Assembly: GCF_001311885.1 (NCBI RefSeq)
Contig: NZ_BBCE01000020.1
Span: 1 to 56,868 of the forward strand
DNA: 56,868 bases
Direction: 5' to 3'
Source of the DNA: Syntrophomonas palmitatica JCM 14374
GTDB lineage: Bacteria; Bacillota; Syntrophomonadia; Syntrophomonadales; Syntrophomonadaceae
The notes below the pieces were generated by a model, which was not told the origin of the DNA, did not search any database, and worked only from the letters and a program-made list of their open reading frames with translations. The translations under genes were made by a program, and so were the position numbers. Positions 8,488-18,631 of the stretch are shown here, piece after piece. How positions within the stretch are numbered: the stretch's first letter is position 1; every line of letters starts with the position of its first letter.

Positions 8488-8524
8488 ATGTCATAGCTGA
8501 GAAAACCAGCCATGACATTTTTAT
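8488..8524 (+). terminator. Intrinsic terminator in the capA-yedE gap
   Basis: ATGTCATAGCTG and CAGCCATGACAT pair with one A-C mismatch around an AGAAAAC loop and are followed by TTTTT. It lies about 195 bases after the capA stop. The rest of the 8294-8620 gap is AT-rich with no open frame or other structure that I could support. Confidence 0.6.
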
Positions 8525-8647
8525 TATATCAACTGCGAAAGTTGATTTAAAAAAAGGATAAACAAAAAAAAGAGAGAATATTAATATACATAATAATAAT
8601 ATGTATAAATAAAGGTTATAATGCGGAAGGAGAGTCGGGGAAAAAAG

Positions 8648-9753
8648 ATGGACAGGAACAAATGGTTGATTCTATTTACAGGGCTGTTTATTGGCGCTGT
8701 AGCGGTTGTGTTGGTTAAGTTGGGGAATCCGCCCAACATGGGGTTCTGTATCGCTTGTTTCGAGCGTGATATTGCCGGGGCGCTGGGATTGCACAGAGCG
8801 GGAATGGTTCAATACCTGCGGCCGGAAATTATCGGCATAGTACTGGGCGCCATGTTGACTGCTTTTGTTGGCGGCGAATTTAAGTCGCGTGGCGGTTCGT
8901 CCACTTTATTGCGTTTTGTTATGGGAGCTTTTATGATGATCGGGGCTCTGGTTTTCCTGGGCTGCCCGCTGCGCGATGTCCTGCGTATGGCCGGAGGGGA
9001 CTATAATGCAGTAGTAGGTTTCGCAGGTTCATAGCCGGGGTTGCATCTGGAGTATTTTTTCTGCGCCGGGGCTTTAACCTGGGACGGGCGGAATATAGCC
9101 ATTCCCGTTTGGGGGGATTGGTTATGCCGCTGCTAATGGTTTTCTTCCTGTATTTAGCCTTTAAAGGACTTGTGTTTGACCCTAAAACCGGTGGTCCGTT
9201 GTTCTTCAGCAAGGAAGGACCGGGAAGTATGTTTGCGCCATTAGCCATAAGTTTGGCAGCGGGCTTAATAGTAGGTTTATTGGCCCAGCGAACCCGCCTG
9301 TGTTTGAGCGGCGGCATACGGGATTTTATATTGATCCGCGATAATTATTTATTACTGGGATTTTTAGGCATATTCCTGGGCGCTCTGGCCTTGAACATTT
9401 ATTTTGGCTTTTTCAAGGCTGGTTTTTCCGGGCAGCCGATAGCCCACAGCATGCATATCTGGAATTTCCTCGGATTATTCCTGGTAGGTATTACAGCTAC
9501 ATTGTTGGGCGGCTGCCCTCTGCGGCAGCTTGTCCTCTCCGGAGAGGGTGATACCGATGCTGCTTCCGTAGTGCTGGGTATGATTGTGGGCGCAGCCTTC
9601 TGCCATAATTTCTTACTGGCTTCTGCACCGGCCAAAGCGGCCGCGGCAGGTATGCCGGCGGTAGCGGGAGGTCCTGGAATATACGGGCAGATTGCCTGTA
9701 TCGTTGGCATTATAGTCATGGTTTGTATCGGTTGGGCTTTCCGCGAAGAATAG
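8648..9753 (+). CDS. yedE: YeeE/YedE-family sulfur/selenium transporter (frameshifted)
   Basis: This multi-spanning membrane protein carries duplicated cysteine motifs: FCIACFERD near the N-terminus, FLGCPLRD in the first half, TRLCLSGG and LLGGCPLRQL in the second. Paired GCPLR motifs occur in YeeE/YedE proteins, including thiosulfate importers that relay sulfur through cysteines and the clostridial group annotated as putative selenium transporters. The frame breaks near 9028; adding one T restores GFAGFIAGVASGVFFLRRG and joins two halves of about 130 and 240 residues. The start may be ATG 8621 or 8648; the latter matches homologues better. A TusA-like gene follows after 9 bases, which supports a sulfur or selenium role. 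Confidence 0.8.
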
Positions 9754-9762
9754 GAGGACAAA

Positions 9763-9975
9763 ATGGAGAAGCTAGATGTCAGAGGATTGAGCTGTCCTTT
9801 GCCGGTAATAAAAACCAAAAAACTTATCGATGCCGGGGTTAAAGAAATCCTGGTTATGGGCAGCGGAGCTGTAGCCAGGGAAAATGTAAGCAAACTGGCA
9901 CAAAGCATGGGCTACGCTTGTGAAGTAGGAAATGAGAAAAAAGCAGATTGGGAGATGCAGCTTAAGAAATCGTAA
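9763..9975 (+). CDS. TusA-like sulfur carrier protein
   Basis: The 70 residues form one TusA/SirA domain. DVRGLSCPLPVIKTKK has the CPxP motif whose Cys carries persulfide sulfur. The protein ends where the clostridial selenium protein YedF would continue into a DsrE-like domain. A terminator follows closely, so the short form looks genuine. ATG 9763 has a GGAGGACAAA site. Coupling to the YedE-type transporter suggests it accepts sulfur or selenium from the imported substrate, as in the YeeE/YeeD pair. Substrate choice is inferred. Confidence 0.85.
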   Translation: MEKLDVRGLSCPLPVIKTKKLIDAGVKEILVMGSGAVARENVSKLAQSMGYACEVGNEKKADWEMQLKKS

Positions 9976-10016
9976 ACTAATGTTGTAGAGCTAAATTAAA
10001 TTTAAAGATAAAATAT

Positions 10017-10055
10017 AAGAAGGACCTTTTATAAACTGGTTCTTCTTATTTTTTA
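10017..10055 (+). terminator. Intrinsic terminator after the TusA-like gene
   Basis: AAGAAGGACC and GGTTCTTCTT form a 10-pair stem with one G-U pair, an 11-base loop and a following ATTTTTTAT run. Confidence 0.85.
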
Positions 10056-10092
10056 TCGGCAGCGATTGTAGTATTGAGATTATGAATTAGAG

Positions 10093-12053
10093 GTGATTAT
10101 TCTGCAGCAAATATCTTATCCCCATCTGTTTTCATCCTTCAAGCTGGGAGGGCTGATGATAAAAAACCGTCTGGTTATGGCTCCCATGTTAGTGGGTTAC
10201 GGCTCAAGCGATGGCGAAGTCAGTCCGAGCATGGTTGATTACTATGAAGCCCGGGCTCGCGGAGGCGTGGGAATAATCATTGTTGAGGCAGCATGCGTAA
10301 ATCAGGAAGGACTGGAAACTTACAGCCAGCTTAGAATTAACCATCCTCGTTATATATCAGGATTGGAGAAACTGTCCCGGTCTATAAAAAATTATGGATG
10401 CAGAGCCTTTATCCAGATCTTTCATGCCGGCCGGCAAACCTCCCAACTAATTACCGGTACGCAGGTAGTGGGGCCATCACCCTTGGCATGTCCCATGACC
10501 CGTGAGATGCCTCGTCAATTAAGTGTAGCCGAAATTGAAAAAATCACAGACGAATTTGTTTCGGCGGCCCAATACGCGGCTATGGCTGGTTTTGACGGCG
10601 TAGAGATTCACGCTGCCCATGGCTATTTGATTAATCAGTTTCTTTCTCCCCACAGCAACCAGCGCCAGGATGAATATGGGGGCAGTCTGGAAAACCGTAT
10701 GCGTTTTCTTTTAAATATCGTTAGAAGGATCAAAAAATCACTGCCCCAGCTAATCTTATCAGTAAGATTGAATATCGATGATTTTGTTCCGGGTGGTTTG
10801 CTGCCTGTAGAAAGCCTGGTGGTTTGTCAGGAGTTGGAGAAGAACGGAGCGAATCTTATTCATTGCAGCTGCGGAACTTACCAGTCTGGCCTTACCAGTA
10901 TAGAACCTGCTTCTTATCCGGAAGGCTGGCGTATGTACCTGGCGGAGCAGGTCAAAAAAACGGTTAATATACCGGTAGTGGGCGGAGGGATGATTAGGAA
11001 TCCGCATATGGCAGAAGAAGTGATTGCCAGCGGACAAGCCGATTTTATATTTCTGGGCCGCAGCCTTATGGCTGATCCTCTCTGGCCGGTTAAGGCCAGG
11101 GACGGGCAAGAAGAGGATATACGCCCCTGCATTAGCTGCAACAACTGTTTTGCCAGCAACTCACGCGGTATGAGTGTAAGCTGTACAGTTAATCCTGGCT
11201 GGGGAACGAGGGAAAACAGACCTATCCATCATTAAGCAAGAAGATTAAACCTCTGGTTCATATTGCAGGCGCCGGACCAGCCGGGATGCAGGCGGCTCTG
11301 GCTCTGGACAAACATGGTTTCAGGGTATCCCTTTATGAAAAGGAAAAACAGCTGGGAGGTTTGTTGAACCTGGCCAGTTTGCCGCCGCATAAGCAGCAGC
11401 TGGCGCGGCTGCGTGATTATTTAAAGAGACAGCTGGAAAAGAGCGGGGTCAATGTTTTACTGGAGCATCCCTACGATCTAAAAACCCTTGCCGATGAATA
11501 TCCCGATTATCTGGTTATTGCGGCTGGTTCACGACCATTGCGGCCCGAGATAAAAGGATGGGACGAAAGCTTTTGCCTGCCGTTTGAACACGTACTAACT
11601 GGTAATATCCCTATAGAGGAAAGTCATGTGCTTGTTGTGGGCGGCGGAAGCAATGGGTGTGAAATGGCTGACTTCCTGTTAGTCGGCCGCAATCGGATAA
11701 GCATTGTTGAACGCATGCCGTATCTTGCTCCTGATATGGAAAAGAAAAGCCGCCGTGATCTTATAAACCGCCTTGAAAAAGCTCAGGCCAATATATATAC
11801 GTCCGCTGAAATTATAGAAATAAATTCCGGCAAAGTTATAATCCGTAATAAACAGGGCGAAATGAAAGAAATTGAAGTTGATTACGTAATAGCGGCCGTA
11901 GGTTATGCTTCCAACAATCCTTTATACGAAGCAGCGCAAAAAGTGCATCATGCGGTTTACCTGATTGGTGACTCTATGCAGGTAGGCAGCATAAGGGAAG
12001 CCATAGCCCAGGGGGAAATGCTGGCCCGAGCTCTGACGGAGTTCAATTACTAA
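10093..12053 (+). CDS. FadH-like 2,4-dienoyl-CoA reductase / old yellow enzyme (frameshifted)
   Basis: Domain order: an FMN-binding TIM barrel (residues 1 to about 335, with FDGVEIHAAHGYLINQFLSP as the active-site segment), a [4Fe-4S] cysteine cluster (CISCNNC and a later SCTVNPG), then an FAD/NAD(P)-binding module (IAGAGPAGMQAALAL and a second dinucleotide site HVLVVGGGSNGCEMADFL). That is the FadH/trimethylamine-dehydrogenase architecture, near 650 residues. The frame breaks at the CC of 11221-11222; adding one C gives RPYPSLSKKIKPLVHIAGAG. The true start is unclear: GTG 10093 or a CTG at 10102 that better fits the GAGGTGATT site. It could reduce dienoyl-CoA in fatty acid oxidation, but other enoates are possible. 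Confidence 0.85.
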
Positions 12054-12083
12054 AGCAATCGTCCTGTCACTTTAGTATTAGGG

Positions 12084-12815
12084 GTGTGTGGTTTATTGAA
12101 ATTTATGGATGATGGGTTCCTGGAGCGGGAAAGGCAGAGGATTGAAGACATGAAAGGTTATGAGCATGACGCCTGCCGTTCAGGAGCCAGATACATAGCG
12201 GGAATCGATGAGGCGGGCAGAGGACCCATCGCCGGTCCGGTAGTGGCAGCGGCGGTAATACTGCCGCCTGACTTTTTTCTGCCCCGGGTGGACGATTCCA
12301 AGAAAGTAGCGGCCCAGCATCGCTCTCAGTTAGCTGCTGCTATTAAAAAGGAAGCTGTAGCCTGGTCCATAGTCTCTGTAAACCCACCCTGCCTGGACCG
12401 AATTAACATATTAAACGCCACTCGCGAAGCTATGCGCATCGCGGTACTTCACCTGACGCCTCCGGCGGATTTTCTGCTCATAGATGCGGTCAAACTTTCC
12501 GATATAAATATCAGGCAAAGGTCGATCATCAAAGGCGACAGCCTTAGCGTTTCCATCGCCTGTGCATCTATCCTGGCCAAGGTAGAACGTGATAATAAGA
12601 TGGAGGCCTATGAAGATATATACCCGGGATATGGGTTTGCGCGCCACAAAGGCTATGCAACCCGTGAACATCTCGAAGCAATAGCTAAAATTGGAATTTG
12701 CCCCATACACCGAGCCAGTTTCGAACCCGTAAAATCAATTTTATCAGGAGGAAATTATGGAGAGCAGCCAGGTCTCTTTGACCAGGACTATGTTGAATAT
12801 AAGCACTCCGGTTGA
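12084..12815 (+). CDS. rnhB: Ribonuclease HII
   Basis: RNase HII nicks RNA in RNA-DNA hybrids and removes misincorporated ribonucleotides. IAGIDEAGRGPIAGPVV (from about residue 38) contains the first catalytic Asp and Glu. Further motifs are VDDSKK, FLLIDAVKL with the next Asp, and ASILAKVERDN with the last Asp. Length 243 is normal. The start is GTG 12084 or TTG 12096; GGGGTGTG upstream fits the second. The C-terminus has QPGLF, which resembles a sliding-clamp-binding pentapeptide. The last 59 bases overlap the next gene. Confidence 0.95.
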   Translation: MCGLLKFMDDGFLERERQRIEDMKGYEHDACRSGARYIAGIDEAGRGPIAGPVVAAAVILPPDFFLPRVDDSKKVAAQHRSQLAAAIKKEAVAWSIVSVNPPCLDRINILNATREAMRIAVLHLTPPADFLLIDAVKLSDINIRQRSIIKGDSLSVSIACASILAKVERDNKMEAYEDIYPGYGFARHKGYATREHLEAIAKIGICPIHRASFEPVKSILSGGNYGEQPGLFDQDYVEYKHSG

Positions 12816-15264
12816 CCAGGGCATAAGCCTCAGCAAAGGTGAGGTACTGAAGGGAACCGTACAGGAGGTGCGTCCAGATGGGACGGTCCTGTTGCAGATT
12901 AAGGGACAGGTGATCGAAGCTGCAGCCGAAGTACCGGTCAGTCCAGGTCAGCAATTATATCTTCGCGTTGATGATTTTAGAGACGGAAAGACCTATCTTA
13001 AGGTGCTTACGCCTGAAGGCATGGAGCAGATCGAAAACACTAACATATCTGTAAACCTTGCTGAAATCGGGGTGCAGGCCAAAGAAGTCAATGTTATGAT
13101 GGCCCGTAAACTCCTGCAATATAATCTTCCGGTAACGCATAATAACCTGAATGAAATGGCGCGCGGGGTAAAAATCCTGGGAGATGCTAATCCTCGCAAC
13201 CTCGAACTGGTCGGTTTTGCAATGTCGCGGGGAGTGAAAATAACTCCCGAGAATCTCAAGGCTCTGGCACAGTACACCATGCCGGGCAGCAACCTGGCCA
13301 GGCTGCTGCAATCGGTATCCCAGAGCTTGGAACAGCTTATGCGGCAGGAAGCTGCCGCAAACCAGATAAAAAATCCTGCTGAACCAGCCGTGCAGAATTA
13401 TAATAATACGCAGATGTCAAACGCTGCACAGAAAACTTCGCTGCTTAAAAATTTGGGTGTTGAAGATACGAACAGCAGGCAAATCGGGAGCTTACAGCCT
13501 GCATCCGCTGAAACCGTCAAACCAGAGGCTGCTTCGCAAAATTCCGCTATGCCGATTAAGACCCCGGCATCAGTCAATTCCGCGGGAGGTATTCGTGCAA
13601 TTAACCAGGCAGCTGCCGCTGATGAAATTACAATCATACAGTCCAATCCGGGGTTGTCAGAAGACGTTCTTCAACCTTCCATAACCCAGAAACCTGCTTT
13701 TGTACCTGTCAATGGAGAAAATTTATCCGCCGCAGCTTCTCTCGCACGGCAGGTATCCGGGGAGACCGGGCAGAATATTCCTGTGCAGGGTGATTTACTG
13801 CCGCCTGATAAGGTTGTTGAAAACACAGGAGCAAATTCCCAGCCGAATACACCAGCCGCACCAACTACAGAAGATTCAGCAGGGGATTTTGCAAACAAAG
13901 GTTCAGGCAATGCAAGTGATAACAGATCCGCCTTAATTCAAGGGGATAAAAGCCTTGGCGGTGAAGCCGGGCGTAACCCCCAAATAGGCATAGCAGCTGA
14001 TGAACCCCAACCGCCGGCTTCCCAAACACAACCCGCAGCACGAAATATACAGTCCTTTGCGGTTGTTGATGAACAGCTGCCGGAATCAAAACCGGCAGGA
14101 ACGACAATTAATAAACAGACCCCAGACTCTGCTCAACAGCCAGCAGCAACCGAGGAGGCGGCACGCAGCCAGGAATCCTTTGCCATCAAACCGACTGTAA
14201 TCACAACATCCCGCGCGGTAAACACTCCCTGGCCGTCAGCAGATGGGGAACAGCCTCAGACAGGAATAAACCAGCCTGATCAGGAGGTTAGTTCATCTCC
14301 TGCAAATGCCCGTCCGGCTGCAGGTACAGCAGCTGCTCCGGCAGCAGAAGCTCTGAAAAACTCCTCCCTGCCAGCTCAGGCTGCAGTGACCGAAGAAATA
14401 TTACCCGGCGGGAATGAGACCAGGTCCCAAAACGATAAGATCCCGCCAACAGCTGCCAATTTGGATGAGATGTCAGAAGCAGGCGCAAAGCCATCGGCTG
14501 CAGGTAAAATACTGCCTGAAATTGAGGCCAGGACTGCGTTTAACTTGACCGAAACCGCAGACAACAAGGCAAACACCGCTAAACCGGATTACATTAATCT
14601 TATACGTTCCGTAATTGACGCCCTCAAACTCGACGGGCAGCAAAGCGCAGCCGAAATCAAGGCCAGATTGGAAAATCTGGTTGCCGGCGACCGTGACACC
14701 TTGCGGGGGCTGATGCTTTTGGACAGTTTATTAAAAAATGACAGCAGCCTGACCCGTAATCCCGTAATAGGCAGTCTTCTGCAGCGCCTCGACAATCTCG
14801 AAAGGGAGATTGCCGGACAGAATATATTTAATTTCATCAGCCGCAGTTCCGTTGACAACCAGTTTAACTATTATTATTTTTCGTTTCCCGTGCAGGTCAA
14901 TCAGGAACTGCACCTTTGCCAGCTGCGAATCAACCGGGAAGCTGGGCGCAAGAACCTGAAAGATCAGGACAGCTTGAGTTTCGTTGTTTCTTTGGATACA
15001 GCCAAAATGGGAATGGTGCTCTTTCACTGTAACTGGAAAATCAACCGCAGCCTAGCTGTGCAGGGTGTGGTGGAAAACGATAAGGTCGCCCGCTACCTGT
15101 CCGATAATATGAATACGCTCATTAATAATTTGAGCCGATTGGGCTATACCGTGCAGAACCTGGGGATCAAGGTATCGCAGCCCGAACTGAAAGAGAGCCT
15201 GAAACCGCATTTTGAAGAAGTACCCCTTCCCATAAGACCGCTGGGGATCGATATAAAAGTATAA
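12757..15264 (+). CDS. ylqG: YlqG-like protein with FliK-type C-terminal domain
   Basis: The 835-residue protein has an N-terminal folded region (about 1-200: GEVLKGTVQEVRPDGTVLL and a helical EVNVMMARKLLQYNLP segment), a very long Pro/Ala/Gln/Thr/Asn-rich linker (about 205-600), and a C-terminal domain (about 610-835) with QFNYYYFSFPVQ and ending PLGIDIKV. This layout resembles flagellar hook-length control proteins and Bacillus YlqG, which sits at the same place between rnhB and ylqH. No other flagellar gene is in the window, so the role is unproven. ATG 12757 has a CAGGAGG site inside rnhB. Confidence 0.7.
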   Translation: MESSQVSLTRTMLNISTPVDQGISLSKGEVLKGTVQEVRPDGTVLLQIKGQVIEAAAEVPVSPGQQLYLRVDDFRDGKTYLKVLTPEGMEQIENTNISVNLAEIGVQAKEVNVMMARKLLQYNLPVTHNNLNEMARGVKILGDANPRNLELVGFAMSRGVKITPENLKALAQYTMPGSNLARLLQSVSQSLEQLMRQEAAANQIKNPAEPAVQNYNNTQMSNAAQKTSLLKNLGVEDTNSRQIGSLQPASAETVKPEAASQNSAMPIKTPASVNSAGGIRAINQAAAADEITIIQSNPGLSEDVLQPSITQKPAFVPVNGENLSAAASLARQVSGETGQNIPVQGDLLPPDKVVENTGANSQPNTPAAPTTEDSAGDFANKGSGNASDNRSALIQGDKSLGGEAGRNPQIGIAADEPQPPASQTQPAARNIQSFAVVDEQLPESKPAGTTINKQTPDSAQQPAATEEAARSQESFAIKPTVITTSRAVNTPWPSADGEQPQTGINQPDQEVSSSPANARPAAGTAAAPAAEALKNSSLPAQAAVTEEILPGGNETRSQNDKIPPTAANLDEMSEAGAKPSAAGKILPEIEARTAFNLTETADNKANTAKPDYINLIRSVIDALKLDGQQSAAEIKARLENLVAGDRDTLRGLMLLDSLLKNDSSLTRNPVIGSLLQRLDNLEREIAGQNIFNFISRSSVDNQFNYYYFSFPVQVNQELHLCQLRINREAGRKNLKDQDSLSFVVSLDTAKMGMVLFHCNWKINRSLAVQGVVENDKVARYLSDNMNTLINNLSRLGYTVQNLGIKVSQPELKESLKPHFEEVPLPIRPLGIDIKV

Positions 15265-15277
15265 GAGAGGTTGGTTC

Positions 15278-15559
15278 ATGCAGATTAAAAAAACTGGTCA
15301 AGAAAAATCCAAGGCAGTGGCCTTGCATTATAATGAAGAAATGGATATGGCCCCGGTGGTAGTTGCTAAAGGACAGGGTTTTATTGCGGAACGCATCAAG
15401 GAGGTTGCCCTGCAGTATGGAATACCATTGAAGGAAGACCGGCAGCTGGCCGACTATCTAATGGCCTTGGATCTTTATCAGGAAATACCGCCTGAACTAT
15501 ACTCTGTAGTGGCAGAGGTGCTGGCTTTTATATATTCCATGGATCGCAGGTATCAGTAA
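15278..15559 (+). CDS. ylqH: YlqH, FlhB/EscU C-terminal-domain protein
   Basis: This 93-residue stand-alone homologue of the FlhB cytoplasmic domain has KAVALHYNEEMDMAPVVVAK, then GFIAERIKEVALQYGIPLKE and ADYLMALDLYQEIPPELY. FlhB switches export specificity after sensing FliK. Pairing with a FliK-like YlqG mirrors that logic. The NPTH autocleavage motif of true FlhB is not visible. The start is ATG 15278, 13 bases after ylqG. It is soluble, with no membrane segment. Confidence 0.88.
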   Translation: MQIKKTGQEKSKAVALHYNEEMDMAPVVVAKGQGFIAERIKEVALQYGIPLKEDRQLADYLMALDLYQEIPPELYSVVAEVLAFIYSMDRRYQ

Positions 15560-15568
15560 GGTTTTGCA

Positions 15569-15611
15569 GGAAAGTATGCTTTTCGATTGGCTGTGGATAA
15601 TTCTGTTCGGA
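15569..15611. repeat. 43-base duplicated element, copy 2
   Basis: GGAAAGTATGCTTTTCGAT at the left end and TCTGTTCGGA at the right end match the element at 3338-3380 with equal length and several central substitutions. It fills the ylqH-yraN gap and its end overlaps the yraN ribosome-binding region (CGGAGGGGG). Confidence 0.6.
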
Positions 15612-15621
15612 GGGGGTAATT

Positions 15622-15973
15622 GTGAAACGCAAAGAACTGGGAAAGGCTGGGGAAGAGATAGCGGCTCAATACTTAACCTCCAGGGGCTACCGTATATTAA
15701 CCCCGCAACTACTACACCCGCTATGGCGAACTGGATATAGTTTGCCAGAAAGACCGCAGCCTAGTATTTGTGGAGGTTAAAACCCGGCGCAGCGTTCAGT
15801 TCGGTACTCCTGAAGAATCTATAACCCCGCGCAAAATTGAGCATTTAAAGAAAGCGGCCATGCTTTATATGAATAACCACCCCAGTGCTTTTAAGGAAAT
15901 GCGTTTTGATATAATAAGTATACTTTTTGCAGATAATGAGAGGCAGATCAATCATATTGAAGCTGCCTTTTAG
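15622..15973 (+). CDS. yraN: YraN/UPF0102 endonuclease-like protein (frameshifted)
   Basis: UPF0102 proteins have a PD-(D/E)XK-like Holliday-junction-resolvase fold. GTG 15622 follows GGAGGGGGTAATT. The N-terminus KRKELGKAGEEIAAQYL is typical. After a shift at the CCCC of 15701-15704 the reading continues RYGELDIVC, LVFVEVKTRRSVQFG, with E-L-D and E-V-K as the presumed active-site residues. Removing one C gives RILTRNYYTRYGELDIV. I treat it as one 117-residue gene with an apparent one-base insertion. folD starts 1 base after the stop. Confidence 0.85.
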
Positions 15974-15974
15974 A

Positions 15975-16813
15975 ATGGATGGTGAACAGGTGCTCATTTA
16001 TGGTCAGGAAATCAGAAACCGTATGCAGGAAGAGATAGAAATGTATGCGCGGGATAACAGTATGACTATGGCTGTAATTCAGGTGGGCGACAACGAAGCT
16101 CCGGGGTTTATATCAGGTCGATTCGCAAATTTGCGGCTGCAGCAGGCATAGGGGTAGAAATCCGTTCCTTCTCAGAAAATGTCGCTGAGCAGCATATAAT
16201 AAAACACATAACTGATCTTAACCATGAAGATGAAATTACCGGTATTATGATACAGATGCCATTGCCGAAACATCTTAATGCGGGGTGCTTGATAAACGCT
16301 ATGGATTACCGCAAAGACGTGGAAGGCATACATAATTACAATCTGGGCAAACTCATTGGCGGAGAACAGGGTGTGGCTCCCTCCACTCCTAAGGCGGTAA
16401 TGGCATTATTAAGAGAAAACAAAGTGCCTGTAACCGGACGAAAAGTAACTATTATCGGACGCAGTGTTATAGTAGGGACTCCGTTAACCATTTTAATGAG
16501 CCGGGAAAACGCTACCGTTACCCTTTGCCACTCGCGCACCCGCAATCTAAACCGAGAAACCAGTGCCGGTGACATTGTGGTAACAGCGGTAGGAAAACCA
16601 GGCTTTATAACCCCTGATATGGTGACGGACAAAACGGTGATAATCGATGCCGGCATCAATGTAGATGCCAGCGGACGAATATGCGGGGATGTACACGAAG
16701 AAACCTGCAGCCGCGCTCGCCTGGTCAGCGCAGTCCCCGGAGGGGTAGGGGTCATAACCGTTGCCGCCCTCTTTGACAACCTCAAAATCCTTCACCAGCA
16801 AAAAGGGAGTTAA
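15975..16813 (+). CDS. folD: Methylene-THF dehydrogenase/cyclohydrolase FolD (frameshifted)
   Basis: FolD interconverts methylene-, methenyl- and formyl-tetrahydrofolate. The C-terminal part has the signatures GIMIQMPLPKHLN, the Rossmann segment KVTIIGRSVIVGTPLTILM, and VPGGVGVITVAALFDN. The N-terminal part ends VIQVGDNEA. The frame breaks at about 16100-16102; restoring one base gives VYIRSIRKFAAAAGIGVEI. Lys of the YxxxK motif appears replaced in the VYIRSIRK segment, so an intact sequence should be checked. The start is ATG 15975, or GTG 15990 (VLIYGQEIRNRM). It overlaps nothing but is tightly linked to yraN. Confidence 0.88.
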
Positions 16814-16856
16814 TATAAACGAACAACACGGAATAATATTTATGATACAGAAGGGG

Positions 16857-16884
16857 TTGACGCAGATAAACACCGAATTATAAT
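16857..16884 (+). promoter_or_regulatory. Promoter of the copper-amine-oxidase-like gene
   Basis: TTGACG at 16857-16862 and TATAAT at 16879-16884 are 16 bases apart. The GTTTATCGCT leader with an AAAGGAGG site precedes the ATG at 16958. Confidence 0.7.
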
Positions 16885-16957
16885 GAGTTTTTTACTGGAT
16901 ATTTTACTGGTTTCTAATGTAAAATAATCGCGAATAATTAAAGGAGGTTTATCGCTA

Positions 16958-18465
16958 ATGGGTAAAAAGTCACAAGTAATTGCGCTGCTTATACTGATGT
17001 TTTTCGTAATCACCAGCTGTATTAATCCTATTCCCATACAGGCGGCTGATACATATACTATTCCCAATGGAGTAGACCAGAACCTGCATCCTGCCTTAAA
17101 CAGTAAAATCCAAGCTAATATGGATGTTATTCTTAAGCGGGTTGACACCGATATGAATAACCTTGTCGAACCTCTGATACCGCAAATTAGCTCTATGGTA
17201 GCCCAAAAAACCAGTGATATGGGCGGGAAAATAAACAAAATCGGCATAGACACAATACAACCATCCTTAAAGGCTCATGTAGAGGAACAAGCCCAAATTA
17301 TTAAAAATGAAGTTAATAACATAGTGATGAATGCCGTCATGCAAGCCGGGCCGCAAAGCGATCCTTCTTCCTTGATAAGATCCGCATTGGTTTCGGCTCT
17401 GCCGCAATTGAAGCAGGATACCATCACCAGAGCTGATCAGGAACAAAGAAAAGAGATGGAAACGGTGAGACCGCTGATAGAGGCGGTAATACAGGAAGAA
17501 ATGACGGCGCTTTTGCCGGACATTCAGAACCTGGTATTGGCTAAATTGCAGGAAGGGGTACCGGCAACGAAAAGAGCTGTTGATGCTGATATAGATGCTA
17601 TGATTAGTGAACTGCAATCCAGCTTGCCGGATGAACAAAAGAAATTAATGGAACAAATGCGCCCGCAGTTTGAAGCCAAAGCTCGGCCGCAGATATCGGA
17701 AGAACTTTTTGATGCGGTAGCTGTCAAGATTGACCAGAAGGTTGTATCCGGAATAGAGACGGTAAATAAAGAGAGCATAAAGCTATCGTAAAGCCCATGA
17801 ACCAGTATTGTACAGATTTTGCGGCCAATTACGCCAAAAGCCTGCTGCCGCCTGAAGTGGATCAGCTTGGCATACGTTCGCAAATAGAACAAATGATTGA
17901 AGAAACAGCCCAAATCCAGGTTACCGTGTTTGAGGAACGCATCATGGCTGATAACGATGAAATATTTAAAAAGCAGTCTGCGGCTATAAATCAACAGATG
18001 CACGAATTTGTAAAAACCAAAACCATGGCTCTTCTTGAGGAAGGCAAGCCCAATCAGGCTGTTCCAAGTCCTGTCAATAATACGATGCAGCCGGTTAATA
18101 ATCCTAATTTGCAGAATTCCGCCAGGGTAGTCATAAATGGGCAAACCTTGAGTTTTGATGTGCCTCCCCAGGTAATCGAAGGCAGAACTGTAGTTCCTCT
18201 GCGAAAGATCTTTGAAGCCCTGGGTGCTGCGGTCAAGTGGGATGACGCTACCAAAACCGTGACAGCGCAAAAAGGCAAGGTGCAGATCTCCCTGCAAGCG
18301 GGTCAAAAAGTGGCCACGCGTAACGGTGAAAAAATAAAATTGGATGTCCCTGCTACCATAATCGATAGCCGCACCATGGTTCCGGTCCGTTTTATCAGTG
18401 AATCATTCGGAGCAGCCGTAAACTGGGATGACAATACCCGCACCGTGAACATTCAGTCAAAATAA
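16958..18465 (+). CDS. Exported protein with copper amine oxidase-like stalk domain (frameshifted)
   Basis: A hydrophobic N-terminus (about residues 5-30) ends with VITSC, a possible lipobox, and IQAADT, a possible signal-peptidase site. The middle (about 40-370) is helical with many Gln, Glu and Met and probably forms coiled coil. The C-terminus (from about 385) is the Cu_amine_oxidN1 domain common on clostridial surface proteins, with two similar parts: RTVVPLRKIFEALGAAVKWD and RTMVPVRFISESFGAAVNWD. No oxidase catalytic domain is present. The frame shifts in the A-run at 17779-17781; one extra A gives KESIKAIVKPMN. A surface or wall-binding role is inferred. Confidence 0.8.
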
Positions 18466-18631
18466 CAGAATCCGAACGCGCCCAAAACCACTTGAGTGAA
18501 GTGCGCCTGGGAATATTGAGCCTTTCAATCCAGCATCTGGGGTGCGCTTCATGCCGGGTGGTTATTAATTTGTCAATGGCAGTTAAAAACAAATAGGCTC
18601 TGGCCCATCCTGGCAAATCAAATAACCAGTG

